DNA from: Thozetella sp. PMI_491
Taxonomy: Eukaryota > Ascomycota > Sordariomycetes > Chaetosphaeriales > Chaetosphaeriaceae
Direction of reading: 5' to 3'
NCBI GenBank assembly: GCA_021432635.1
Contig: MU270054.1
Location: 561,780 to 625,779 of the forward strand
DNA: 64,000 nucleotides
Within the stretch, counting starts at the first letter, position 1; each line of letters opens with the position of its first letter. Of the stretch, positions 11,847-22,500 are shown piece after piece. Both the position numbers and the translations under genes were made by a program. Under the pieces are notes generated by a model that was not told the origin of the DNA, ran no database searches, and was given only the letters and a program-made list of their open reading frames with translations.

Positions 11847-12406
11847 GGTCGTGGTGGAAGATATTTGTCGTGTCTTCTAGTCCAGTTGCCTAGACAGTCA
11901 CCAGGGGCGAGCTAGCTAAGAAATAACGGTATATTCAAGTGGATTGCTCTGATCTAGTAGTTTTATATCTCTTTGGACTTTCCGGTGTTTCCGTAGAGCA
12001 TAGGCGGCAGCAGTCCTTATGCTGAGGCCTGACCTGACCGTCGCAGGGCGGCAACCGTAGCAACAGTTACGAGGCCTGCTGACACTTCTAAATTCACCAT
12101 GGGCGTAAGTACCAAAGCATTAACATTGAGCTTATTCCATGGCATGAATGACACATCCAATATCAAAATGATAATAAATGCAAGGACGTACAGGTTTCCA
12201 TCCATTAGATCACCACTCGTCTTTTGGGCGTTGGGATACGCAACTCAAATGCCAACAATGTGCCTATCGACGGAGCAGTGCGCCACCAATAAGGCTTATG
12301 TGAGCCTCCTGGCGACTAAAGTTTCACCCCGCCTTATTTCTTCTGTTCAAATTTTGCATTTTCCAGCCTCTCCACATCAGTAGTATATATCGGGCATCAA
12401 CAGCTA
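11847..12406. other. Intergenic, no gene seen
   Basis: Spacer between the lectin-like gene and the trypsin-like gene. The frame at 12099-12383 has no domain and is not supported. Confidence 0.4.
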
Positions 12407-14081
12407 ATGACCATGGCCTCTAGTCCGCCGACCCTCGATTTGGACAAGTTCACCGTACCTTCTGGTCTTCGGCACCGAACCCAACGAGGCGAAGGACCAC
12501 CGAAGACCGACGACTACGGGATTTACTTAACCGTAGACCCGCATCGGTGGGGGAAATGGGTGGTAAAATTAGAGTTCAAGAAACTGGGAGGTGAGGAGAG
12601 CACCATTGCATCCGGTTTCCATCCCTATGGTCTTGCAGAGACAGGCCTAGCTAACATGAGCGGCCGGCGCACTTGCCAAAGAAGCCAGACAGGGCAACGG
12701 CTTTTACGTAAATATCCCAAACAAAGCCTTCGATGTCATCCTCACGGCGGGACACAACCTCGTCGACGCGCCAAAGCAGTACTGCACCGACATCAGAATC
12801 GTCACCGCCACCGGAAAGACTCCCGTGTCTCCTGACATGATCCATGTCTGCCAGCGATACTCCGACGATCCTTCCGAGTTGAACGCCATCTACGATTACG
12901 GCGTCATCCTCCTGAGGCGAAGTTCCCCGACGCAGCAGGGGTTTGGGTTTGGGTGTAGCCTTATGCTTGGGCTTGCGCAAGACGAAGATATGCTTCAGGA
13001 TCGACTGCTGTATGTCAGCGGGTACAGGCCTTGGGAGTTCCCACCTGCTCAGCCGCGGAAGTCCGAGGGGAACTGTGTCTCGTCTGGCGAAGACCAGCTA
13101 CAGTACAAGGCCAAAACTGAGGAAGGCATGAGCGGCGGGCCAGTGTGGCTTGGGTTTCGCGGTGTTGAGACCGTCGTAGCAATTCAGTACGTCTGGCTAA
13201 TAACCGTTTATTTTTTATTTCATTTTCCCCCTACATTACCTCTCTTCCATTACTCGTTGGTCCCGCCAACGCCGTTGCCCCACCATCGGTTTGTTTATTG
13301 ATGCCACATTCACCAAACAGCCTCGTCCTTCGTGCTAATTCTCTTGCTATAAAGCAACTATGGGGCAGATGACGACAGCCAGGGTAACAAGGGCTCCCGC
13401 CTGAACTTGGATGTGTGGCGAACTGTCTGCAAATGGGTCAACACTGGCTGGACGAGTTCGTCACTCAATTACCTCGGCTCCTCGACCTTCTCTATGCACT
13501 TACACATCCTCCGGAGCACCTCCCATTCATCAGGAAATAAAGTCACCGGCCTTGGTCGTGTCCGGGTGGGCCTGCCGGGCCGGGTGGAAACGCGGTTTGA
13601 TGTTCTTCCCGTGTCGGCAGCTCCAGGAGACCGAGACTGGGAAGCTTGTTACGGTTTCCTCCTCTGCGCAGCGCCCTCAAGCGCGAGGAATACCGGTTTG
13701 GTGGCCGATATGCCCCTTCCCGAATGGTTGAGGTGGGAAGTGGCAACACGGAAGATTTCCCTTACTAACCAACTCGTCGCCGAGTGCGAGGTTAAGCTTC
13801 TCCATGCAGTGGCTCAGCCTGGGAAGCCGTTCGATATCCAAGCACGATTAGATGCGGGCAGCTGGGCACACGTCCTGATGGACATGAAGAGTCTGCTGGA
13901 TGAAGAGCCTGATCTTGAGTCGCTACTGGCAAACGACCCGCAGGACTGCGAGGACACGACAGAGATATCATTCATGCCCGTTGGCACATCAAAGCAGAAC
14001 AAGGTGATTTTCTTATATGGTTATATGGAACAAAGCAACAAGCCTTCTGACAAGAACATACAGAAATTTGAATTTAAATAG
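12407..14081 (+). CDS. Trypsin-like (S1/GluV8 fold) serine protease domain protein, 3' end damaged
   Basis: Exons 12407-12590, 12661-13186 and 13355-14081 join in phase and give 478 residues up to TAG at 14079-14081. The chymotrypsin-fold triad is visible: His93 in LTAGHNL, Asp140 in YDYGVI, Ser219 in EEGMSGGPVW. There is no signal peptide, so an intracellular role is likely. A second domain of unknown function fills residues of about 250-470 (GRVRVGLPG, WLRWEVATR, CEVKLLHAVAQPGKPF). Beyond the stop, protein-like pieces continue in three frames to 14415 (FRDVAGACRG, GEQLKVTIKGNDV, DGKFNFIAHYTKTS, then after a 68-bp intron ETVTSEADVEHNKEDL). They look like the original C-terminus broken by small indels. 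The gene may therefore be truncated or decaying. The catalytic half is intact. Confidence 0.72.
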
Positions 14082-14415
14082 CTGGCGACAATTTGAAACT
14101 TTCCGTGATGTTGCAGGCGCATGCCGGGGGGTCATCACAGGTCGAGTCGAGGTGAGCAGCTCAAGGTGACAATCAAAGGCAATGATGTGACAAGGACGGC
14201 AAATTCAACTTCATTGCGCACTACACCAAGACCAGCAGGTTAGTCAGGAAAATTGAAGACGATAATGGTTAAGGTACTACATTGTTTCCTAGCTTTTCAT
14301 CACCAGAGAAACCGTCACTTCTGAGGCCGACGTCGAACATAACAAGGAGGACCTAACACAACAAGGCCGCTTGCTAAAGGTTAAGCTTCGTCGTACGGTG
14401 GCGTCCGGGCGGTAG
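14082..14415 (+). pseudogene. Out-of-frame 3' remnant of the trypsin-like gene
   Basis: Coding-like sequence follows the stop at 14081. Frame changes are needed between the upstream exon and 14083, near 14150 and near 14190. A clean GTTAGT...CACCAG intron at 14239-14306 then joins, in phase, to a last exon ending with TAG at 14413-14415. The surviving splice site and last exon show this was once part of the gene. Alternative explanations are base-call errors or an unrecognised splice pattern. Confidence 0.5.
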
Positions 14416-17368
14416 GTAGAGTCACTGGTATGCCTACGGTGGTAGTGTGGATATAGACTAGCCCATTCAAAACGAACTGGGTCTTTTTGTCCCTTGCCAT
14501 AAACTAGACTCACTGAACGCTCGTTCAGAAAGTCACCGTGACTACTAGCCTCCCGAGACCGAGACTCATGAGGACCCGCGCTTATCCATTCTAGTTAATA
14601 GATCTTTGGACCAAAGTTCTCTAGGACCGAGAAAGTTGAACGCCTGACTACCTCATGCACAATGACGAGGCTGTAGTCGCAACCGGAATCGTTTCCTTAT
14701 GGAATCTGGACCAGCATGTAGCCCAAGTTCTCGAGTCTGCCGTGGAGCCTGTACGTGGATGACGAAAGGAGATCAAGATTTCGGTTGATCATCCCTAGAG
14801 TGTGTGAACATACGAATGAGGGTGGGGCATGGGTGTAGAGTCGACATGGGATCGGATGGCAGTGTCGATCTCACACTCCACAACTATGGGCCTGGCGTTG
14901 AGGTCCGGCTCCCCCCTTAACACCGCGCAGCAGCGCCCCTGGGCGAGGGTTTTCCATGTCTCAGAAGTCTTAAAACCCCGTCCTTCGTTCCCAGGCCATC
15001 ACAGGATTAATATCCCCAACTTTAGCCACAATATCGGTGGGATTACTAAAAACCTTCACTCCTACGGCCTCTTACAAGGCTTCCTTTAGGAGCATATATA
15101 TAAGAATCACCAATTGATTCTATTATCTTAGTAGTGGTCTAATTAGGCATGGATAATCACTTTCCGCCTAACTATATATAGAGAAGCCAAACTTAGTATT
15201 ACTCGCGAGCATCTGTCCTGCGGGCTATACATCTATTTACCTGTTAATAAAGTGACGAGTCTTCATAGCTTCATGTTTGGATGTTAGCCGGACTATCTGG
15301 CAGCCCAGTGGCTGACAGCTCCGAACTGTTGTGTATTGGTGCACTACGACTCCAATGTTTTACTCTCGTGTGTCTCCAAACCAGTACGTAATGTGGTTCT
15401 GTCCCACAGAGGATGTCGTCTTCGATGCAAAGAAAACATTCGAACCAATCCATCAATTCGGATTAGCCAAGTGCACTAAGATCTTATCACGCCCTTTCCG
15501 CGCTTGCCATTTCAAATGTCGAGCGGAGCAACTAAGCTGCGCGAATGGTCATTGAAGCCTTCGATGGCTTTGAAGAGAAAAGTCTCAGCCAAGTTCTATC
15601 AGTTGTATTTCTCAATTCTAGCCAGGTACTGCTTCCAAGGCTGCTCATGTGCTGCCATGTCCGATTCATACAGCGAGGCTGTGACGAGACTAGCAGCCTT
15701 TGCATTATGAGCAAGATAGTTAGACCCTTGTAATGGAAATGCTTCCCAAGATATCAGAGTTATCGATTCGGCAGTTCCGCTGTTTGTCCTTGGTGTACAC
15801 TTCGGATCCCTGGCTGTAGTCGCTAAGAATGATGACCCTGAAGAGGCGTGACGAAACTGGTGCAATCATATTATGCAGGGCGGGAGAAAACCCCCAACTA
15901 TGCATCCAATTAGGTTTCCCAGCCTGGTTTGGCGTGCGATGTGGGAGATGAACTAGTTATAGTAGAGCGTTAAACAGAGAATTAGACTCAACTACCTAGT
16001 TAACCTTGTTCATATATACAGCAAACTTCATTCGCAGCTTAGGTTTCGAACCACACAGTCCTCCAGAACCGCGCTATTGTATCGAACGAGTACCAGGTCT
16101 TGGGTGGCCAGGGAGAGCACTAGAAATGGTCTTTTTTCCAGCAGGTAAGGCTAGTTTCTAGGGATATTAGACTCCTACGCTAATAATGCAGTACGAGAGA
16201 CTTGCATCGCCTTCAAATTCTTCCTTGCTGCCCTGTCTATTCCACTATTCGAAGGAGATTTGGGAAACAAACAACAAACTTGAAATTTCAGGGGAAATAG
16301 TATTGAAGCGATAGGGGACACCTAGGTAAAGTTTCAACTGAATCAGCTAACTATACAGCCCCCATAGCTTACTACCCCCTCGTCTCTCAGTATTATTTTA
16401 CACGCGTAGATATCGGTGCCAGCTGCATCATGAGGCCCGACACATTTACGCACTTGTAGAAGTAGCCTTCGATTAGCGCTGACGCTCACTCTTGACTAGA
16501 TAGGAGATAACCTAGAGAAGACGCCTGTTGAGCCCCACACTTGTTCCTGCTAGTGTTCGTCTCTCAGGAGCGTGTAGGTAGTCGAGACAATGTTTTATTA
16601 TGATGTTTCAGGAGAGATCTGCTGCTGCACGAAGAGGAACGGGGCAGTGATATGGCAGATCATCTGAGACATAATTGGATCCCTTCATTGCAACTGTTTG
16701 GCAGGCTGGTGGGGCTGTTAACAACCAGGATGAGACAAATCTAGAGCTGTTTCCCCCTCATATCCCACTTCATATTAATTGCATCTAAGACAGCACTTCC
16801 TCGTAATATATAAGAGTATCTCAGATCCTCATTTCCGCGATGCGCGATTACTTACACGGTCGCAGCTAAATATGCCCCCGTACAGCCCAGCCGGAATCTT
16901 TAAATAGGACCTCTGGGACTCGCAAAACCATAGACGGCGGAAGGACGCCTGTGGCGGCTTCTCACGCTGCTATGAAAAGTTTGATAATATATGAATGAAT
17001 ATTTCCCACGAAAGTCGTACCGTAGCAATATACCGTGTCACGCATCTCAGCGCCGCCCCAGTATAGCCCCAGCATCCCTCCAGCCTCTTCCAAGGATGAA
17101 GGGATTTGTGTGAGATGTTAGGCACGCAGACTTCCGGATTTGGATAAAAACATTCTTTGAGGGGCCAAATAGCACTTCTTCAGCCTCTCGACGCTCATTC
17201 AGGTACACATTAATGCTTAGCCAGTTGTGGGTGCCGTTGTATAAAAGCCTCGAAGCTTCCAAGATCTCATAGTCTCAAAATAAAATAGGTCTATCAGACA
17301 TCTCTTCGCCCCCACCCTCCCGCCTAACACCACCCGTTAACCGAAACGTCTCATACTCTTTTCCCAGT
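14416..17368. other. Gene-poor intergenic tract, 2.9 kb
   Basis: No supported gene. A minus-strand frame at 15599-15865 contains protein-like sequence (NYLAHNAKAASLVTASLYES) but has no start, domain or continuation. The tract is moderately AT-rich, as if it contained old repeats. A TATAAAAG element at 17240-17247 precedes the next gene. Confidence 0.4.
17240..17247 (+). promoter_or_regulatory. TATA-like box of the secreted-protein gene at 17369
   Basis: TATAAAAG lies 122 bp before the ATG, consistent with a core promoter. Confidence 0.4.
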
Positions 17369-18123
17369 ATGCGTTCAACCGCCATCGTCACCGCTGCGAG
17401 CCTTGCCTTCGGGCTCAGCCGGGCATGTGAGGTTCTCGATGACGTCAAGACGACCTTCTACGGAACCAACGACAGTCCCGGCGGTAAAGTAGCTTATGAC
17501 TGCGGCGACCGGAACTATCTCGCCCAAGGCGATGGAAGTTTTAGCAACCCCCTCACTTTTGGGGGCGACTTGCTGTCGTATCTGCCATGCCAGCTTATCT
17601 ACTCCCCATACTTGAGGAAATATCTACGTATGGAAGATAACTGCAAGCAGTGTAGTATGTTCCGCTTGGCGAACAGACTAAGGCATAGAAGTTACTAACC
17701 TCCATGAAGTCAAGGACGCCAACAAAGGGATTAGGCATATTGCCATCTGGTCAGCCCAGGCTCCCAACTCCTGCGAGGACGAGCTCACTCCTACCGCATG
17801 GCAAGATGTCGTTCTAGACCCTCCTGGAGATCTCGCTGTCGACAGTAAGGAACCACTTTTGTATAGGCTCACTAGCTGCTAAATTCGCTTACGATGTCCC
17901 ACTAGTCTCTCCACTCTATGCGAATGGGAAATGCAACAAGGGGATAGCTCAGCCAGATGCTACCGGGGCGTGCTTCCGCGTAGCTGTTAAACCTGTTAAA
18001 ACCAAGAAAACTACTACATCGAAGGCCCAGCCTACCAAAGCTGTGCCGACTAAAGCTCGGCCAACGAAGAAAACCACGACTCAGCAAACCAAGCCGAAGC
18101 AAACCAAGACAATCAAGGCTTAG
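17369..18123 (+). CDS. Small secreted protein with Lys/Thr-rich tail
   Basis: Exons 17369-17654, 17710-17844 and 17906-18123 join in phase (introns 55 and 61 bp) to give 212 residues. A signal peptide of about 19 residues ends at SRA-CE. The globular part has YDCGDRNYLA, a Leu/Pro segment, IYSPYLRKYLRMEDNCKQC and HIAIWSAQAPNSCEDELTP, a Cys and aromatic pattern met in many uncharacterised fungal secreted proteins, possibly with a double-psi-barrel-like fold. The last 45 residues are a highly basic low-complexity tail (KPVKTKKTTTSKAQPTK and variants). Such tails can bind wall polyanions or nucleic acids. It could be a wall protein or an effector; the sequence does not decide. Confidence 0.8.
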
Positions 18124-18871
18124 CAAACGCTGCTTTATTACACTGATTCACAATCCGCTGTTTTCTTGTACTGATATCTGAGCAGATGTTGAATGCCCAC
18201 CCTGATACGTCTCGCTTGGTCATCGTTTCGTCTTAAAACCCACCTGTACTTTAGCAAGCACACATAATTCCCATTATTATTTACTCATCATAGCATAACT
18301 AGAAAGGATTTGTATGTTGTGGGTGTTCGACCGTGACGCCTGTAGTTTAGTTCGTCAAGAGGTACAATGTGGCATCATGTTTCCGAAGCAGCTAAGAGCT
18401 GCGCCAGCGCTTCTCTCGAAGACTGAACCTTAGCTTGCGGAGCTACTTGCTCTTTTGAGTAGTTATATTGCTTTAACATTTGACTAGTTCGTAGTCTAAG
18501 TTACGTGCCTAATAAGGAGTGTAGAACCTTGCGTTACAGCCCAGGTGTTGGGTATGGCAAGCATTAAACCCACCATGGTGAGATATTCAATTGATCATGA
18601 GACACTTCAATGATAATAGAGAGAATCTTCTCTCGCTAAGCCCCACCACTGGGTATAACATACGGGATCCAGACCAACTAGTGACGGGATTCCTGTGGGC
18701 ATCTCTTATGCCCAGGAATTGGGTCCCCAAGTTCCATCCATCAGCCTTCATCACAGAGCCATCACAGGCGTAAAGGGGTTGGCAGCACTCTGAAGATCTC
18801 CTCAGGATGTACGGAGAGGATAGCAAATCGACCTCCTGCATGTAGCAGAAGAAGCAATGCCAAGATGACAA
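18124..18871. other. Intergenic, no gene seen
   Basis: Shared 3' flank between two converging genes. The short frames at 18587-18871 lack coding hallmarks. Confidence 0.4.
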
Positions 18872-19975
18872 CTATAGGTCGCGGAGCGGCACGCTGTTCT
18901 GGGAAGCAGATCCACGATTGCTGGCATGCTGCTCGTCCCACTTGACAGCCCTCGCGCGAGATTGCTCCATCATGGCCTCGCGCCTCTTGCGCTGGCGGCT
19001 GCGGTAGACGAAAAAGGCGGCGGCGGCGAGGAGGCCGACACCTACGACCGAGCCGACAACAGCACCGGCGATCACACCCGCAGACGGGCTGTTGGAGCTG
19101 GGGGAATTCGGGCTGTTGGTAGCCGAGGCGCTGCCGCCCGTGGTCGTGTGGTCCGGCTTCTCGGTGGCGTTGAAGCAGGGAACAGTCGCAGAGTTAAAGG
19201 TCGATGCCTGCACGTAGGTGATATCGGCGCAGGCGTAGAATGTCTCATTGTTAGGTGAGTCGAACGCAGACGTATAGATGATCTGCAGAGTGGCGTTACT
19301 GCCAACCTTGACGCTCGAGGGAGGGTCTGAAACGGTGACACAGGTATGGCCAGGGTCTAGCTCTTGCAGGTTTGTCTTCTCGATCAGGACGGTAGAGAAA
19401 TCGTCGTTCGACTTGGGCTCTACGGCAGGGGTGTTAGAATCAGTTTTAATAGATATTCGACCCAGCGTTGACTAGAAGGCATGGATAGGAAAGACTAAGA
19501 TTAGGAATGGAAGGGAAATGAAGGGAAGTGAGCTTGAAGGGGAATCAGGGTCGGGATCTCTTTTGATCCTAGCCGGAAGGCAAGTGAGAGGACAACTCTT
19601 GGCATACCGTTGGAAAACGAGATGGCGAGCTGAAGGTCGAAGCCTTCTGTCTGGTCTACAAGAGCGACCAATCCTCCAGCTATCACATTATTAGCTATAC
19701 TCGAATTCGAATTCTATGTGGTTTTCTATTATAACAAGACACAGATTAAGTTGGTTGAAAGGATATGGTAGACAATACGTACTCAAAGGGAAACCGGTGC
19801 GATTGCCAGCGCTGGCGGCTGACCCGCACGGAGCGGTATTATCTAGCGCAGCACTCCAAACACGGTCGGGCGGCCACATGAAAGCAGCGGGCCCCATGTC
19901 GGTAGCGGTAACAGAGCCGGCGAGGGCCTGGCCGCCAAGGCCAGCGGCCATGAGGAGCGTAGCGAAAGAGGCCAT
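18872..19975 (-). CDS. BIM1-like (X325) surface protein with C-terminal membrane anchor
   Basis: On the minus strand the exons are 19975-19783, 19679-19608 and 19419-18872. Introns of 103 and 188 bp both interrupt at phase 1, and the product is 270 residues. A signal peptide (about 1-19) is followed by GPAAFMWPPDRVWS and NTAPCGS, then FPLTGGLVALV, SNDDFSTVL, LDPGHTCV and NETFYACADITYV. This pattern fits the copper-acquisition-factor BIM1/X325 family, which is related in fold to LPMOs. The usual His at the mature N-terminus is not seen; the segment reads GSVTATDMGP. A Ser/Asn-rich stalk leads to one transmembrane helix (GVIAGAVVGSVVGVGLLAAA) and a basic cytoplasmic tail (RSRQRKRREA). It is divergent to the GPI-like gene at 21303, with 1.3 kb between them. 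Confidence 0.78.
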
Positions 19976-21302
19976 GGTTACGGAATGATGTTAAGACTTT
20001 GAACAGAACGATCCGGGCGGCGGTGGCTATCAGGGTCGTCGGCGCAACAGAGACAAACACAGAGGGTAATATAAGAAAGAGGGGAAGGGCCTGGCGCACA
20101 TGCACCATCGCCCTCGTCGAAGGGCGGCGTGCCTCGCAGCAGGAAGTGTGCGGGCCCAAGCCTGGGCTCATACTACCTTCCTCCTCACCAGTCGGCCGGC
20201 CAGTGGCTGGTCACACAAAGTCGCTCGCAGCCCGCCTTTCTCGCCACCCTCCCAATTAATCCGAGGACCGCCCGATGACCGGAAGCCAAGGCTCGCTCGA
20301 GACAGAAGGAGGAAGGTTTCGTTCAAGCTGCAGCCGCGCCAATTCTGCACACTAGCTTGCAATCAGATGATCTGATAAGCCCAAGCCCAAAGCTGGCTGC
20401 GGCCGAGCGGGCCCTCGTCATCACCATTGGCTCTCGTCTGTGCCGGGGCGGCGAGCAAAGCTGGTGTCCGTGGCCCAAGTGGGGATGGCTCGGATGGGAA
20501 CCCGGACGGGACAGCAATATCAGATCATCTGATAAGATTAGATTGACTCAATGTTTTGGCTGCGGATCCCTCTGCGCGGCCCCTGCTCCAGCCTATGGGG
20601 GGCCTCAGATGCAAGGTCGCTACCCACTCTTAGTACGCCGTCCCACCCGGAGCCAGCCAGAAGGCGGGCTCTGGACGAGGAAGGACGCCTTTTGAGGGCA
20701 TTTGCCAAGCAATAACGGGCAGCTGCTTGAGTCGTGATGGCGGCACAGTGCTGAGCGATGTCGGCCCACTCGCCATCCTGGTCTTTTTACATGGCCGCCC
20801 TCCTCTCCAATGTCTCCATTTCCATACGACCGTCGCCTACGCGAGGTAGCTGTCGCCGCTTCGGGCAGCGCTTCAAAGCTAACGACTGGCTGGCCACCAC
20901 CACTGACCCGGTGCTGTAGACTTGGAGAGGCTGGCACGGTGTTCCAGCCGAGCGCATACGGTTGCATTAGCTTCCTACTCATAAACAGCCCTTGTCCTTC
21001 CTCCCTCTCCAAGACTTGCACCTAGTCCAAGGCCCACAGGATCCAGGGTGTAGCTCAGCTCCTCCCGGTTCAAGCTTTTTGGCCACCGACCGAAAGAAGG
21101 TGAGCAGCATGCGCGGTTTGCCAAGTGGAGATATAAGACCTGCTGCTACCTTCTGCTTTCCCTGCCCTCCATTCCCCCTCCCTTCCAAAGTGTCGCCAGC
21201 CCTAGACCAGTGCCACTAAACCCACCCGCACTTCCTCGCTGCAGCCCGCCCTCTGCCAGCCACCCTCGTTCCTATCCATCGTTTTTTGCTGCAGACACCA
21301 TC
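19976..21302. promoter_or_regulatory. Divergent promoter region of two surface-protein genes
   Basis: This 1.3 kb spacer lies between the ATG of the BIM1-like gene (minus) and that of the GPI-like gene (plus). It is GC-rich and has no supported gene. TATAAG at 21132-21137 may serve the plus-strand gene. The direct repeat CAGATGATCTGATAAG / CAGATCATCTGATAAG near 20364 and 20521, containing GATA words, may be regulatory. Confidence 0.4.
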
Positions 21303-22004
21303 ATGCGCTCGTCGTCCGTCGTCGTCGCCGTGCTCGCACATGCCGCCCTCTCTGTGGCCACCCCGACCCTCGACGAAATCTACGAGGTCGCGCCGCTCCT
21401 CCGCCGCCAGGCTCCTGGCACGGCAGAGTACCAATGCCACTACGACTGCGGCTTCGCCATCGCCGGCGGACGCGTGGCGGGCTACTGTGACGCCAAGGAG
21501 TGGAAGGACCTTTACCAGGCGTGCCTAGATTGCGCCAACACCTTCGATCTCTGGTCCAGCTATGGAACCAGCGTGAGCAAGGCTGCTCAGGCTTGCGGCC
21601 TCACTGCCTCTCCCTCGGCCTCCAGTGCGACCCCCCCAACGGTGCTGCCGACTCTACCCACCTACGCGGGTGCCGCGGCTTCTGCCACTTCTGGTGCTGC
21701 GACCGAGTCGTCCGCGGTCTCGAGCACGCCAAGCGGCAACAGCACCTTCACTACCACCTCGCCAACGAAGACTTCCGGGACCACCTTAGCTAGTGTATGT
21801 ATTCCATGCAAGCATGACTCTCGCTGAGTCGATTGCTCTCCCTCGAATGACCATACTCCCGCATGCAGGATGTCCGCGAAGCTCACCACCTCACAGTCCT
21901 CAACTTCGGCCACCGGGACCACCGTGGCGACCAACGCAGCTGTCGCAAATGGCGCCAAGGGAATTGGTGCTGTTGCCGCGCTGGCTGCGTACCTTCTTCT
22001 TTGA
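21303..22004 (+). CDS. Probable GPI-anchored Cys-containing wall protein
   Basis: Exon 1 is 21303-21794 and exon 2 is 21882-22004, giving 204 residues. The start is the ATG that opens a signal peptide (MRSSSVVVAVLAHAALSVA). After a possible Kex2-type RRQ site near residue 40 comes one Cys-rich module: CHYDCGFAIAGG, CDAKEWKDLYQACLDC and AAQACGL. A Ser/Thr-rich stalk follows. Exon 2 must be read in the frame ending GIGAVAALAAYLLL, a typical GPI-attachment signal tail. That frame requires the acceptor at 21881 (GCGAAG) and not the stronger-looking CAG at 21867, which would put exon 2 out of frame. The 3' splice site is the weakest part of the model. Function in the wall is unknown. Confidence 0.72.
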
Positions 22005-22500
22005 GAATCTCGACCTGGTCGACAATTGTGACGCTGGTGTCCTACATCAGATAGTCATAAAAAGTTGATCTTGGCGCATTCGTCGATGCCGCCATTTAAT
22101 ATACCCGCACATTCTGCACGACCTAACATGACCCAATGGGCTACGCACATACCTAGAGAGTGCGGCTTCCCTGTGGATCTCCCCCGACGTAGCCTTTGTC
22201 TATCTCAGTTCCCTCCTTCACGACAGCCGGTAGCGAGGAAGTACAAGAACTATCATACTCTGCGACCTTGGCTATTATAGGTTGCGTAGGATACGGATAG
22301 TGTTGGGACCTACGATAAACAGATGACTTATCAGTCCCTGATATGCAATTCGAAACGTATCTATTCATAATAATAGGAACAACTTCAATCAATTCTCTCA
22401 ACTTGCCGCCTCATGAGGCGGATCGTGCTAGGTCTTGCTATCCATGTTCCCGCTCCTTGTGATCTCTCTAGCCTCATTGAGGAGTTACCCATCTGAGCCG
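22005..22500. other. Intergenic, no gene seen
   Basis: Spacer between two converging genes. No coding or RNA feature was recognised. Confidence 0.4.

Noticed and set aside
14082-14200. A further intron restoring the trypsin-like frame
   Set aside because: The donor GTGATT at phase 0 finds no acceptor that enters the needed frame before FRDVAGAC. The later frame changes have no splice signals, so indels are the simpler reading.
15599-15865. Minus-strand frame with protein-like sequence
   Set aside because: It has no start codon context, domain or linked exon, and overlapping frames on the other strand are equally long. It may be debris but is not supportable as a gene.
20620-21021. Minus-strand open frame of 133 codons in the divergent promoter
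   Set aside because: It is long only because the region is GC-rich. There is no domain, signal peptide or splice support.
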